64,000 bases of DNA, taken from Planctomycetales bacterium (GTDB lineage Bacteria; Planctomycetota; Planctomycetia; Planctomycetales; Planctomycetaceae). The position numbers and the translations under genes were made by a program. Under the pieces are notes generated by a model that was given only the letters and a program-made list of their open reading frames with translations, made no database searches and was not told the origin of the DNA. The first letter of the stretch is position 1. Each line of letters begins with the position of its first letter. Below, one piece after another: positions 38,464 to 47,323 of the stretch. The DNA lies in assembly GCA_028285345.1 (NCBI GenBank), contig JANQPT010000025.1, forward strand, positions 62,001-126,000, written 5' to 3'.

Positions 38464-38815
38464 CCAGCGGCAATACCGTCGTTGTTCTTGCCGTCCGGCA
38501 CGTCATGGAATCTGCGGAATGCGCAGCGGAAGCCTAACAGCGCGGTTTTGATTTTCGCTGAAAGCTGTCGTTTTATCCGGAATTCGCCAATGATCGATAT
38601 TGCGGCGGTGATACTAGGTTCCAGGTTGGAAGTCGATCTCCGACGGCCGAACTCACCGAAAACAGAGTAGCCGGTAGCCAATTCCTCTGTTAATCTCGTA
38701 ATCCGAACGTCAAAATAGATAAGCTGGCCGCCGTGTTCACCCAGCCGCACGCTGTCCAGTCGGCCGCGGCGGCGACAGATGCATTTCCGCGATTCCGTAG
38801 TTCGGATGAGACGCC
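38464..38815. other. 352-base intergenic region
   Basis: I see no gene or repeat. Minus-strand frames here continue into the following gene as shadows. Confidence 0.4.
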
Positions 38816-40288
38816 ATGAAACGATCGACCTGTATCCTCTCTTGCCTGTTTTGTCTGCTTTGCGGCGCTCTGCTGGGCATGTCGTGGGACGGCTGGATGC
38901 TGCATTCCCCCGCCCAAGCCAATTCGCCGCTCATTATGACGGCGGAGGAAACCTATCAGAAGCTGAGCCACTCTGACTCGCCCATTCTGCGAGGGAGCGA
39001 GCGAATTGCAGACGTTTCCCGACTGACAACGCCAAGTGTTGTCCACATCCAGTGTGTGCGGCGATTCAACGGGCGCACCGTCGAGGAAACGGGCTCGGGG
39101 GTGATCATGCGCAGCGAGGCGACCAAAGCCAAAGGCATGTTCGTCATCACCAATCTGCACGTCATTCGCGGGACGCCTCGCAACGAGATTCATATTCGCA
39201 TTGCCGATGGTCGCGAATTGCAGCCGGTCAAGGTCTGGAGCGACGAAGGCTCCGATATTGCCGTGATGAAAGTCGAGGCGCCGAACTTGCAGGCCGCACG
39301 CTGGGGCGACAGCGAGCGGATGGAAATCGGACACATGGTCCTTGCCCTCGGCAGCCCGTTCGGACTCAGCCAATCGGTCACTTTCGGCATCGTCAGCGCC
39401 AAGGCCAGACGATCGCTCAATCTGGGCAAAGACTCGCGCATCAAGAATCAGAACTTCCTGCAGACCGATGCCGCCATCAATCCCGGCAATAGCGGCGGAC
39501 CGCTGGTTAATCTCCGCGGCGAGGTGGTTGGCATCAATACCGCGATCGCCTCCAGCAGCGGAGGCAATGAAGGCATCGGTTTTAGTATCCCCAGCAGCCT
39601 GGTCCGCCGAGTGATGACGCACCTGCTGGACTACGGCACGGTCCGGCGGGCGTACATCGGCGTTCGCCTCAATGAAGATTTCGATATCACGCGGGCCCGC
39701 CAACTGAAGCTCGATCGCCTGCGCGGCGCGCATGTGGCATGGGTCTATCCCAACACGCCCGCCGACGACGCCGATCTGAAAGCGGACGATGTGATCCTCA
39801 AAGTTGACGACGTCGAAGTCCACGACCTGAATCACCTGATCAATCTGATCAGTCTCAAGGAAATCGGCACGACGGTGAATCTGGTCGTCTTCCGGGGTGG
39901 AAAGCGGATTCGAGTGGAGATGAAGGTTGTTGATCTTGATCGATCGCGCAGGAACGCTTCGCTGCCGGCACCGGCACAACCCGGGATGGGCACCGCGGTG
40001 CAGCATCTGGGGCTCACACTGCATCAGCTGGACCGTTCGCTGGCCCGACAACTGGGATATGCCGACACCACGCGCGGGCTGATCGTGCTCAATGTCGACG
40101 AAGCGGGACCGTCAGCCGCAGATTTGCAGCTGTACGATGTGATCGAAGAGATCGCCCGCCAGCCCGTCGAAACCGTGCGGCAGTTTGAAAGCCGGCTCGG
40201 TCAATCCGGGAACGAGCCGGTCTTGCTCAAGGTCCGGCGCCGCCAAGAGGGGCAAGTTCAAAGCCACCTCGTGCTGATCAAACGCTAA
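38816..40288 (+). CDS. HtrA/DegP-like periplasmic serine protease
   Basis: A signal or anchor segment (about 5-24) is followed by a trypsin-like domain with catalytic triad H115 (TNLHVI), D147 (SDIAVM) and S226 (GNSGGP), then PDZ-like regions: one near 270-350 (VAWVYPNTPADDADLKADDVI) and a second near 390-480 (GLIVLNVDEAGPSAADLQLYDVI). HtrA proteins degrade or chaperone misfolded envelope proteins, or cut anti-sigma factors. Length (490) fits the two-PDZ DegP type. It precedes two zinc-ribbon membrane proteins on the same strand, which might be partners or substrates; that link is inference. Confidence 0.9.
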   Translation: MKRSTCILSCLFCLLCGALLGMSWDGWMLHSPAQANSPLIMTAEETYQKLSHSDSPILRGSERIADVSRLTTPSVVHIQCVRRFNGRTVEETGSGVIMRSEATKAKGMFVITNLHVIRGTPRNEIHIRIADGRELQPVKVWSDEGSDIAVMKVEAPNLQAARWGDSERMEIGHMVLALGSPFGLSQSVTFGIVSAKARRSLNLGKDSRIKNQNFLQTDAAINPGNSGGPLVNLRGEVVGINTAIASSSGGNEGIGFSIPSSLVRRVMTHLLDYGTVRRAYIGVRLNEDFDITRARQLKLDRLRGAHVAWVYPNTPADDADLKADDVILKVDDVEVHDLNHLINLISLKEIGTTVNLVVFRGGKRIRVEMKVVDLDRSRRNASLPAPAQPGMGTAVQHLGLTLHQLDRSLARQLGYADTTRGLIVLNVDEAGPSAADLQLYDVIEEIARQPVETVRQFESRLGQSGNEPVLLKVRRRQEGQVQSHLVLIKR

Positions 40289-40515
40289 AACGATCATCGT
40301 GACGGCGTAGTTCAAGATGGTCGAGCAGCGAAAGCCGTTGACCGTCGTTGGTCGTGCGGGGTTCCACATTTCCAGCCAAGCTCCTTGTACGGCCGCACGA
40401 TCTTGCTTTCCGATCGATTGTCTCCGAGAATTCAAGGAGACCGTCGATCGGGTCCATCAGATACCGGCGGCGGGAATTGAGTGCAGACAATGCCGCCCAA
40501 GAATCCCGGTTGCAC

Positions 40516-42249
40516 ATGGTTACTTCCTGTCCGCATTGCGGTTCCAAACTGAAACTTCGCTCGACGCTGCCCAATGGCAAGCGGGTCAGTTGTCCGAAAT
40601 GCGGTTCGCCGTTTGAACTGAATCGACCGGATTCGATCTCCCAGAGTAGCGGCATCCAAATTGCAATCCCTGCAGACGAGAGCGGTCTCGCCCGCGTGAA
40701 AGAGCGGCGAGACCGAGAACGGCGACGTGGGCGGCGGATCATGTGGTTCGTGGCCGCGATGTTGATTGCTGGTGCTGCCGGCGGATTGACGTTGCTAAGT
40801 TCAGGCAACATCCTGCGACAGGAAAACCGTGATCAGAAATCGGCTGCGACTCATCAAGCAACATCGCCGCCGGCAGCGGTAGCCCCGCCGTCACAGCTTC
40901 CCGACACCGCGACGCCGGTCGGTCCTCCGGTTGATTTGAAATACGTCCCTCACGGCGCCGCTATGCTCGTGACCCTGCACCCCCGCGACTGGCTGTCACC
41001 GGACATCGCGAAGTACCGACTCTCTGAATGTTTTGGTGAGGGATTCGTTGCGTGGTTCAATGCCGTTGTCCGTAAGCACTGCCTGTTTGATCCGCACGAA
41101 ATCGCGGAGGCAAAGCTATGCCTATATCTTTCGGCCCCAGGTGAACCGTGCCGGGTGGCGGGTGTTGTAACGCTTGCCGTCGAGAAGAAACATTCCGAAT
41201 TATTGAAGCGATTTCAGGGAACCCGCCGGGATGATTTCGGGCTACCCGCGTATCGGGGAACGACAACCTCGTACTTGATGATCGACGAGCGAACCTTTGC
41301 CTTCTGCCCAACTGCAATGGCCGAAGATTGGCAGGAGACAATCAACCGACCCGCCACCACGAAGGAGAGTCTCTTCCGCCTGCTACGGAGTAGTGATCGC
41401 CGGGATCTGCTGACGCTGGTTTTTGAGCCCTCCGATATCCAACTGCATAGTGAATCACTCGTGTCAAAACGCGTACTACCATTAGTGCACCGTTTGATGG
41501 ATTGGTTCGCGGACGATGTCGAGACCGTTTTCTGGGGGATACGGATGGACACATCGTTGAGATCACGCCTGATCCTGCGTCCACGCACGAAGTTTGATCA
41601 GAGCCGCATGGAAAGTGTCACCCAGAATAACCTCCGCGAGACCCCCGGCCGGCTGTTGGCAACGGTCCGCGAATTAGCCCCCCGCCGGTTGGGCGTTAAA
41701 CGTGTCTTGGGACGATTTCCGGCAATGAGCCTCGCCGTCGAGCGTGGCACGAGTCGCTGGCGACAAGACGGCAACAACGTATGGGAAACGACGTTGCCGG
41801 CCGTCGCCCTACCGAATCTAGTCCTGGCCAGCAGGCTCGTTTGGGAAGAAACCCAGCGACCGGCAAGTACACGTGTCGAACCCAAGCCTAAAGCCTCAAT
41901 CAGCCCCAAGACCATTGCACAGAAACTGGCGACGCCGATCGATTGCGATTTTCGCCGCACCCCGCTGCATGAAGCCGTGGCATTCATCGGTTCGGAAGTC
42001 GGCGTCAAATTTGAACTGGCCAGGGACGATTTGAAACTGATCGGTGTCACGCAAAACATGCCTCAAGAATTTACTGCACAACAAACTCCGGCAACGGCGG
42101 TTTTGCACCGGATGCTCACCGGCATCGGGCTGGTGATCGTCATCCATGATGCCGAGCAGCGTGTGGTGGTCACGACCGCCGCTGCGGCCAAACAACGCGG
42201 TGAAACTCCGTATCCGCTCGACGCAGAAACGATTGCGGAGCCGAAGTAG
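40516..42249 (+). CDS. MJ0042-type zinc-ribbon, transmembrane, STN-like protein
   Basis: From the ATG at 40516 the 577-residue protein starts with a zinc ribbon (C5, C8, C26, C29 in CPHC and CPKC) of the MJ0042 type, then a basic region, a membrane helix at about 75-94, a Pro/Ala-rich linker, a large middle domain (about 120-430) without known motifs, and a C-terminal region (about 470-560) resembling the short STN domain of secretins and TonB receptors (CDFRRTPLHEAVAFIGSEVG). The ribbon would face the cytoplasm and the rest the periplasm. The next gene has the same layout. Function unknown. Confidence 0.75.
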   Translation: MVTSCPHCGSKLKLRSTLPNGKRVSCPKCGSPFELNRPDSISQSSGIQIAIPADESGLARVKERRDRERRRGRRIMWFVAAMLIAGAAGGLTLLSSGNILRQENRDQKSAATHQATSPPAAVAPPSQLPDTATPVGPPVDLKYVPHGAAMLVTLHPRDWLSPDIAKYRLSECFGEGFVAWFNAVVRKHCLFDPHEIAEAKLCLYLSAPGEPCRVAGVVTLAVEKKHSELLKRFQGTRRDDFGLPAYRGTTTSYLMIDERTFAFCPTAMAEDWQETINRPATTKESLFRLLRSSDRRDLLTLVFEPSDIQLHSESLVSKRVLPLVHRLMDWFADDVETVFWGIRMDTSLRSRLILRPRTKFDQSRMESVTQNNLRETPGRLLATVRELAPRRLGVKRVLGRFPAMSLAVERGTSRWRQDGNNVWETTLPAVALPNLVLASRLVWEETQRPASTRVEPKPKASISPKTIAQKLATPIDCDFRRTPLHEAVAFIGSEVGVKFELARDDLKLIGVTQNMPQEFTAQQTPATAVLHRMLTGIGLVIVIHDAEQRVVVTTAAAAKQRGETPYPLDAETIAEPK

Positions 42250-42276
42250 CGCACAGATATCACCACAGACCTGAAG

Positions 42277-43971
42277 GTGACGGAAACGAGAATCCAGATG
42301 CAACACTTCACGTTTTGGTGCCCCTATTGCCATGCCCATCTGAAAGCCCAAGACCGCACGATGGTCGGCCGGAAGGTTCCCTGTCCCGACTGCAATCGGC
42401 CGTTTCAAGTCGCGTACGATGCACGCCACTCTAGACTGGTGGGATTGCCGTTTGAAGTTCCGGACTCGAGTGAAACGGCCGGGTCCACGCCAACACCGGA
42501 ATCCCCTTCAGCGAAGGAATCGCCGACTGCGGCGCGAACCGGGGCGTCCGTCTCAGCCCACGACGTCGCGCCGCCGGAAGACTTCGAGCCGCCCTGGTGG
42601 AAACAACCTTACGTGTTTGCGTGGGCGGTCGCGGGTATCTTTGGAATCGGCGCGTTTATTGCGCTTTGGTCGAACCGGCCGCCCGATGAGCCACCCACTT
42701 CACCACACGAAGACGCAGGTCAGATCGCCGACATTGATATTCCGGAGCGGCCTCCCGCACGTGACCTCGTCGAACAACCCGAGGATCCTGACACACATCC
42801 GCAATTGAGTTGGTGGGAATCGCCGGGAAAGGATGCCGAGGCACAGTTGCAGCGGCTTTTCGGACAGGTTCATCAGCAGCGCCTCGAGCGCGGACACTTT
42901 CCGCCGGGAACCCGCGGGGGCGCCGCGGAGGATCGGTTTAGCTGGCTGGCCGATTTGCTGGCACAGTCGGAGGGCGGGATCGAGCAGCCCAATTGGGATC
43001 GAAGTTGGCACGACCCGGAAAACCAGCCGTTCTCCAAACGGCGGATTCCGGCGTTCTTGAACCCCGCTATCGCCGAGATCGATGCTGAGAACGGATTTCC
43101 CGCGACCCATTTTGTAGGCGTCGCCGGTGTGGGCGCCGACGCGGCGGAATTGGCGATCTCAGACCGGCGGGCCGGCGTTTTCGGTGCGAATAGGAAAACC
43201 ACGCCGGACGACATCAAGGATGGAACGGCCCACACTATGCTCGTCGTGGGTCTCCAGAACCGACTCTCCGCGTGGGCGGACGGGGCATCGTCGTACCGTG
43301 GATTGGTCAACGAGCCGTACATTAACGGGCCCGACGGGTTCGGGACGGGACAACAGGCGGGTATGTGGGTCCTAATGGCCGACGGCAGCGTCTTATTTCG
43401 CGGGCGGGATACTGCCGCTGAAATCCTCCGCAGCGAAGCGGCCATGTCTGACCAGTTCTATGCGAAGCATCCTCCGCCGGTCTTCGCTCAAATCGAAGAA
43501 CCGGATCAGCCCGATCCGCAGCCCCAGGCGGCGGACCCCGGCGCGGATGATGCGCAGCCACCCGTAGACGTCAAGGATCCGATCGGGGAGTTGACCGAAA
43601 TCGTCGAAGGTCTTGTCCAGTCCGCCGAAAAGCAGACTTCGAAGAAATCGCCGCCAAAGCAGAAGCTGGCGCTCACGCGGAAACAGATTGAAGCACGGCT
43701 GAATCAGCCGCTGGCGCGGTATGCGCTGGCGCCGGGCGCCAAGTTCGGGCCGGTGTTCTTGGAGTTGGAAGAGTTAATCTCCGTGCCGCTGGAATACGAC
43801 CAACAACAATTCCATGCCGAAGGGAAGCTCTGGAACCGGGCGGTGAAGTTCGAAGGGGAAGACGTGACTGTCGGTGAAGTCTTCAAACAGTTGCTCTCAT
43901 CGGTTAACCTCGCGACGAAGATCAAAGAAGGCAAAATCGTGATCACCGCGAAGACTCCGGGCAAATCGTAA
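42277..43971 (+). CDS. Zinc-ribbon, transmembrane, DUF1559-like and STN-like protein
   Basis: The 564-residue product (GTG at 42277; ATG at 42298 is an alternative) begins with a zinc ribbon CPYC...CPDC, then an acidic linker and a membrane helix (FAWAVAGIFGIGAFIALW). The middle part has the C-terminal logic of DUF1559 proteins (DDIKDGTAHTMLVVG, GMWVLMADGSVLF) but no prepilin signal. The last 90 residues resemble the STN-like region of the preceding protein (LEELISVPLEYDQQQFHAEG and VFKQLLSSVNLATKIKEG). It starts 28 bases after that gene, so they form an operon. Function unknown. Confidence 0.75.
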   Translation: MTETRIQMQHFTFWCPYCHAHLKAQDRTMVGRKVPCPDCNRPFQVAYDARHSRLVGLPFEVPDSSETAGSTPTPESPSAKESPTAARTGASVSAHDVAPPEDFEPPWWKQPYVFAWAVAGIFGIGAFIALWSNRPPDEPPTSPHEDAGQIADIDIPERPPARDLVEQPEDPDTHPQLSWWESPGKDAEAQLQRLFGQVHQQRLERGHFPPGTRGGAAEDRFSWLADLLAQSEGGIEQPNWDRSWHDPENQPFSKRRIPAFLNPAIAEIDAENGFPATHFVGVAGVGADAAELAISDRRAGVFGANRKTTPDDIKDGTAHTMLVVGLQNRLSAWADGASSYRGLVNEPYINGPDGFGTGQQAGMWVLMADGSVLFRGRDTAAEILRSEAAMSDQFYAKHPPPVFAQIEEPDQPDPQPQAADPGADDAQPPVDVKDPIGELTEIVEGLVQSAEKQTSKKSPPKQKLALTRKQIEARLNQPLARYALAPGAKFGPVFLELEELISVPLEYDQQQFHAEGKLWNRAVKFEGEDVTVGEVFKQLLSSVNLATKIKEGKIVITAKTPGKS

Positions 43972-44035
43972 CCGGGCGGTTGCGGGGCGCGATTGGCTCA
44001 CGACCAACCCGGCCGCGGGGAGAGTGGAGGCGACT

Positions 44036-44347
44036 TTGGAACTTGACGACACGATCTGCTATTGCTTCCACGTCAGCAAGCGCAAGATTCTGAATTTCAT
44101 CCGCATCCACCAACCGCGCCGCCCCAGCCAAGTCAGCCAGTGCGGCGGCGCGGGAACCGGCTGCGGGTGGTGCGTGGCATACCTCAAGCGCTACTTCGAG
44201 GAATCGCAGCAGGGGGTCGAGCCGACCGAGCAACTCTCGCCGGAAGAATACGCCCGCCAACGCGCCGCCTACATCGCCGCCGGCAAAGGCACCCCGGCCC
44301 CCGGCGCGATTCCGTTGCCGGAAACGAGCGACGGGGGGAATTCTTAG
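44036..44347 (+). CDS. BFD-like [2Fe-2S] protein
   Basis: The protein begins LDDTICYCFHVSKRKILNFI and has QCGGAGTGCGWC about 30 residues later, the CxC...CxxC arrangement of bacterioferritin-associated ferredoxin and related [2Fe-2S] domains. A TTG at 44036 lies five bases after GGAGG and is my preferred start (103 residues); the GTG at 44024 is possible. The second half is a polar, Pro/Ala-rich tail not found in classical Bfd. It may move electrons to iron-storage or assimilatory enzymes; no bacterioferritin gene is near. It follows the zinc-ribbon pair by 64 bases. Confidence 0.8.
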   Translation: MELDDTICYCFHVSKRKILNFIRIHQPRRPSQVSQCGGAGTGCGWCVAYLKRYFEESQQGVEPTEQLSPEEYARQRAAYIAAGKGTPAPGAIPLPETSDGGNS

Positions 44348-44991
44348 CCACAGATTCACACGGATTGAACACGGATTTTCATGACTCCCAAGCCGACCGC
44401 TCGCGGTCGTGCGCGACGCAAAATAACCGAATCCAGCCGCACGGTGCGCGAGGACCTGATTGCGAATCCATGCCGACACCTGATTCCGAAATCGCAGACC
44501 TGCACCGAAAGGGTAGCATCAACAGACGCGACGTCTGCCGACATCATTACAAAGCCCGGCACCCACGGCTTTTTCGACTTCACAAACGCTCTCGCCGATT
44601 GTCGGAACGCTTGACTCGTCATCGAATACAATTATTTGATGATTCGCACGGCATTACATTATCATTGATCGAAATTGTGCTGCCGGGGTCGCGTAGCCTG
44701 CCATTTCCGCGACTCGTCATGTTCATAGTGTCGCCGTTTATTGCTGTGGTCGGACTTTTATATGTTCTCGCATTGCTCGGAGTCACGTTGGCTTCTCTGC
44801 TCACAAGCATGGTGTATCACGTTCTTGATTTTCATTGGCTGCGGTTTTTCGCATCAACTCAACTTAGAGTTGACGACGGATAGCCAAAGCATGCACCCGA
44901 GTCATGAAATTGGGCGTTGAGGCAACTGCTGAATGTTTCCCACTGATGGATTCCTCCAATGGGCTCTGACGCACGAAATGCAATGTGAATC
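44348..44991. other. Decayed-looking region; begins with a common intergenic repeat word
   Basis: Just after the ferredoxin-like gene comes CACAGATTCACACGGATT with GAACACGGATT (44351-44379), a word pattern like dispersed intergenic repeats. The remaining bases give overlapping poor frames. The region is AT-richer from 44630 on. Confidence 0.35.
44470..44883 (+). CDS. Uncertain ORF with one or two hydrophobic segments
   Basis: A frame from ATG 44470 gives 137 residues with a strongly hydrophobic C-terminal part (FIVSPFIAVVGLLYVLALLG then VTLASLL) after an arginine-rich start. An in-frame ATG at 44719 would give a tiny membrane protein of 54 residues. No ribosome-binding site or family match is seen and the neighbourhood is decayed, so it may be a remnant. 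Confidence 0.25.
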   Translation: MPTPDSEIADLHRKGSINRRDVCRHHYKARHPRLFRLHKRSRRLSERLTRHRIQLFDDSHGITLSLIEIVLPGSRSLPFPRLVMFIVSPFIAVVGLLYVLALLGVTLASLLTSMVYHVLDFHWLRFFASTQLRVDDG

Positions 44992-45329
44992 ATTTGCACT
45001 GACCGCTTTCGCTCGCTCGACTTCTATTGTGGCGCGTTCGACGCTGAAGTCATAACCAGTGGAATCGCTGGCTGCCCCTGGATTCGTATTGGCGACCTTA
45101 ACGTGACGTTCTTGGCAATCGCTGATGAAACAGCAGATATCGAAGATTCCAATACTGCCAAGGCAACGATGTCCTTGCAGGTTGACGACTTGCGTGCCAC
45201 TTACGAGCGCGCCACGAAGCATAGGGCGCAGGTGATCGATGAATTAAAGCCGGCGGCGTTTGTTTCACCGTCGCCGATCCCGATGGTATCATCATTGAAG
45301 TCATGCAAGCCGAGTCGGAAAATGGGTAA
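44992..45329 (+). pseudogene. VOC (glyoxalase/bleomycin-resistance fold) pseudogene
   Basis: Reading from 44992 gives RSLDFYCGAFDAEV, WIRIGDLNVTFLAIADE and MSLQVDDLRATYERA, a recognisable VOC-family body. The frame has no start: a stop (TGA 44986-44988) lies just upstream where the first beta strand should be. At about 45249-45252 the reading frame breaks: the correct continuation [19 protein letters not shown] is in another frame and ends at TAA 45327-45329. Two independent defects, missing N-terminus and a frameshift, indicate a dead gene. A sequencing error could explain only the second. Confidence 0.8.
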
Positions 45330-45424
45330 CCGTCGAACAATCTCGTCAACCAGTCGTATCAAGATTGTTCCACGTGCAACTCCCATGCCGCAATCCTCCC
45401 CAAGACCGCGAAAAGGACTCCACC

Positions 45425-46144
45425 GTGGCCACCGTCGATGCGAAAACGCTGTTTCAGCTCTCCGGCGTTAGCAAGATCTACCGCATGGGCGAGATCGACG
45501 TGCCGGTGCTGCACAACGTCGATCTGGAGATCTTTGCCGGTGAGATGCTGGTGATTGTCGGTCCGTCGGGATCGGGCAAGAGCACGCTGCTGAACATTAT
45601 CGGCGGCATCGATACGCCCACTGCGGGCGATGTGTTCTTCGAGCAGACGAATCTGGCCCAGCTCTCCGAGCGCGAACTGACGCGGTATCGCCGCGAGCAT
45701 GTCGGATTCGTCTTTCAGTTCTACAATCTGGTGCCCACGCTGACCGCCCGCGAAAATGTCGAAGTCTCCGCGGAAATCGCCCGTGACCCCATGGACGCCG
45801 ATGAAGCCCTCACCATCGTCGGGCTGGCGGACCGGCTGGAGCACTTTCCCGCGCAACTCTCCGGGGGGGAGCAACAGCGTGTGGCGATCGCGCGGGCCAT
45901 CGCTAAGAAACCGAAGCTGCTGCTGTGCGACGAACCGACCGGTGCGCTCGATTTGACCACGGGAAAACTGGTCCTGGAACTGTTGGACAATCTGTGCCGC
46001 GAGACGGGCACGACGATCGTGCTGATCACGCACAATCACCCCATTGCGGAATTGGCGCATCGCGTGATCAGCCTCGGCGAAGGGACGATCGCCGAAACGC
46101 GCGTCAACGGGCAGCGGCTCTCGCCGCACGACATCCGCTGGTGA
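45425..46144 (+). CDS. ABC transporter ATP-binding protein (LolD/MacB type), without permease
   Basis: All ABC motifs are present: Walker [11 protein letters not shown]-loop [18 protein letters not shown], signature [16 protein letters not shown], Walker [13 protein letters not shown] and the H-loop ITHNH. The close match of the Q-loop and the signature region is typical of LolD/MacB/FtsE-like ATPases that drive lipoprotein release or mechanotransmission in the envelope. I chose the GTG at 45425 preceded by AAAAGGA; 239 residues fits the family. Both neighbours are unrelated, so its FtsX/LolC-type permease must be elsewhere. Confidence 0.92.
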   Translation: MATVDAKTLFQLSGVSKIYRMGEIDVPVLHNVDLEIFAGEMLVIVGPSGSGKSTLLNIIGGIDTPTAGDVFFEQTNLAQLSERELTRYRREHVGFVFQFYNLVPTLTARENVEVSAEIARDPMDADEALTIVGLADRLEHFPAQLSGGEQQRVAIARAIAKKPKLLLCDEPTGALDLTTGKLVLELLDNLCRETGTTIVLITHNHPIAELAHRVISLGEGTIAETRVNGQRLSPHDIRW

Positions 46145-46158
46145 AAGTCCGGTCTGAT

Positions 46159-46662
46159 CTATGCAAAAAAGGGGGGCGGATATTCGACGCGCCCCCGCAC
46201 GTTCTTCAGAGCACCCGGTGCGAGTTCAGCTGCCATGAAGGCGTCTCCGGAGAAAGGCGATGCGATCTGCTGTGCCAGTTTCGCACTAAAACCAAATCGC
46301 GGGTAATAGTCGACGTGTCCGAGGACGAGGACCGCGCAGAATCCTCGTCCTCGGCATATCTCCAATCCATGACGCACGAGCTGAGAACCGATCCCCTGGC
46401 GCTGAAACTGCGGCAGGACTGCCATCGGAGCGAGGGCGACGGTCGGCAGTGGACCGGATTCGGTATCGATCGGCAAATCGCTGAATAGAATGTGCCCGCG
46501 AACTTCGTCTTCCGCGGCCGCAACTAAAGAAAGCGTCGCGTGACCTTCGCGGCGCAAAGTGTCCACCAAATCCGCTTCGGCGGCCTGACCGAACGCCTCG
46601 GTATTGACTCGGCGGATTTGCTCAAGATCTGCGACAGTTTCTTCGCGGTACACAATCGACAT
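46159..46662 (-). CDS. GNAT family N-acetyltransferase
   Basis: The 167-residue protein has the GNAT acetyl-CoA loop VLPQFQRQGIGSQLVRHGL and the VLVLGHVDYYPRFGF pattern of the YhbS-like subgroup. I chose the ATG at 46662, where the conserved fold (IVYREETVADLEQIRRVNTEAF) begins; the frame runs open beyond it to 47016, overlapping the divergent peroxiredoxin-like gene. It would acetylate a small molecule or peptide amine; substrate unknown. It converges with the ABC ATPase gene. Confidence 0.88.
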   Translation of the reverse strand: MSIVYREETVADLEQIRRVNTEAFGQAAEADLVDTLRREGHATLSLVAAAEDEVRGHILFSDLPIDTESGPLPTVALAPMAVLPQFQRQGIGSQLVRHGLEICRGRGFCAVLVLGHVDYYPRFGFSAKLAQQIASPFSGDAFMAAELAPGALKNVRGRVEYPPPFFA

Positions 46663-46783
46663 CGGCGAAACGGACCTCCTAGACTGTTGAGCGCAACGTA
46701 AGACTTCACTTTCGACTCCCGTTCGCCCTATCCTACTGCAAAATCTGATCGAATTAATGTCACCTTCCTCTATTGGACCGCCG

Positions 46784-47314
46784 ATGAGCGAATTCCTGGA
46801 TACGGCCGTGACCAACACAGGCACGAGCCTCGCGCAATTGTCGCAAGAACGGCCGTTGTTGGTGGTCTTTCTACGGCATGCCGGTTGCCCGTTTTGCCGG
46901 GAGGCGCTCGCCGATATCGCTCGGGACCGGGCGGCAATTGAAAGTGCCGGAACCGGCATCGCGCTGGTGCACATGTTCAGTGAGCAGCAAGCGGCGGAGT
47001 ATTTTGCCAAGTACAACTTGCAGGACGTGCCGCGGATCAGCGATCCGGACTGCCGGCTGTATCACGAATTCGGCATCCCTCGCGGCTCACACGCTCAAGT
47101 CGCCGGACCGAAAGTCTGGTGGCGGGGATTGCAGGCGACGATCTTCAAGCGTCACGGCGTGGGGCGGATCATCGGCGACGTGCGTCAAATGCCGGGTGCG
47201 TTTCTCATACATAAGGGCCAGATTGTGCAATCGTTTGACTACAAAACATCGGCCGACAAGCCGGACTATGCCGAGTTTGCGCAGTGCGAATTGCCATCAA
47301 CGGCATCCGAGTAG
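46784..47314 (+). CDS. Peroxiredoxin-like thioredoxin-fold protein
   Basis: This protein has a thioredoxin-fold active-site motif CPFC (C35 and C38) after RPLLVVFLRHAG, and DPDCRLYHEFGI and GVGRIIGDVRQMPGAFLIHKG in the order seen in the AhpC/TSA-related, SelL-like group. It may reduce peroxides or disulphides in the cytoplasm. The ATG at 46784 gives 176 residues; an ATG at 46757 adds nine. It is a single gene between a divergent GNAT gene and a convergent kelch-protein gene. Confidence 0.82.
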   Translation: MSEFLDTAVTNTGTSLAQLSQERPLLVVFLRHAGCPFCREALADIARDRAAIESAGTGIALVHMFSEQQAAEYFAKYNLQDVPRISDPDCRLYHEFGIPRGSHAQVAGPKVWWRGLQATIFKRHGVGRIIGDVRQMPGAFLIHKGQIVQSFDYKTSADKPDYAEFAQCELPSTASE

Positions 47315-47323
47315 TCTCGTGAA

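Noticed and set aside
38690-40051. 453-codon minus-strand frame
   Set aside because: It lies antisense to the clear HtrA-like protease and its translation has no family pattern; long antisense frames are common in this GC-rich sequence.
42277-43971. Ordinary DUF1559 prepilin
   Set aside because: The middle resembles DUF1559, but there is no GFTLIE-type signal; instead a zinc ribbon and a later membrane helix occur.
44062-44883. 273-codon continuous frame across the BFD-like gene
   Set aside because: Its first third is antiphase to the clear [2Fe-2S] protein; only the part after 44470 has any independent merit and is listed as uncertain.
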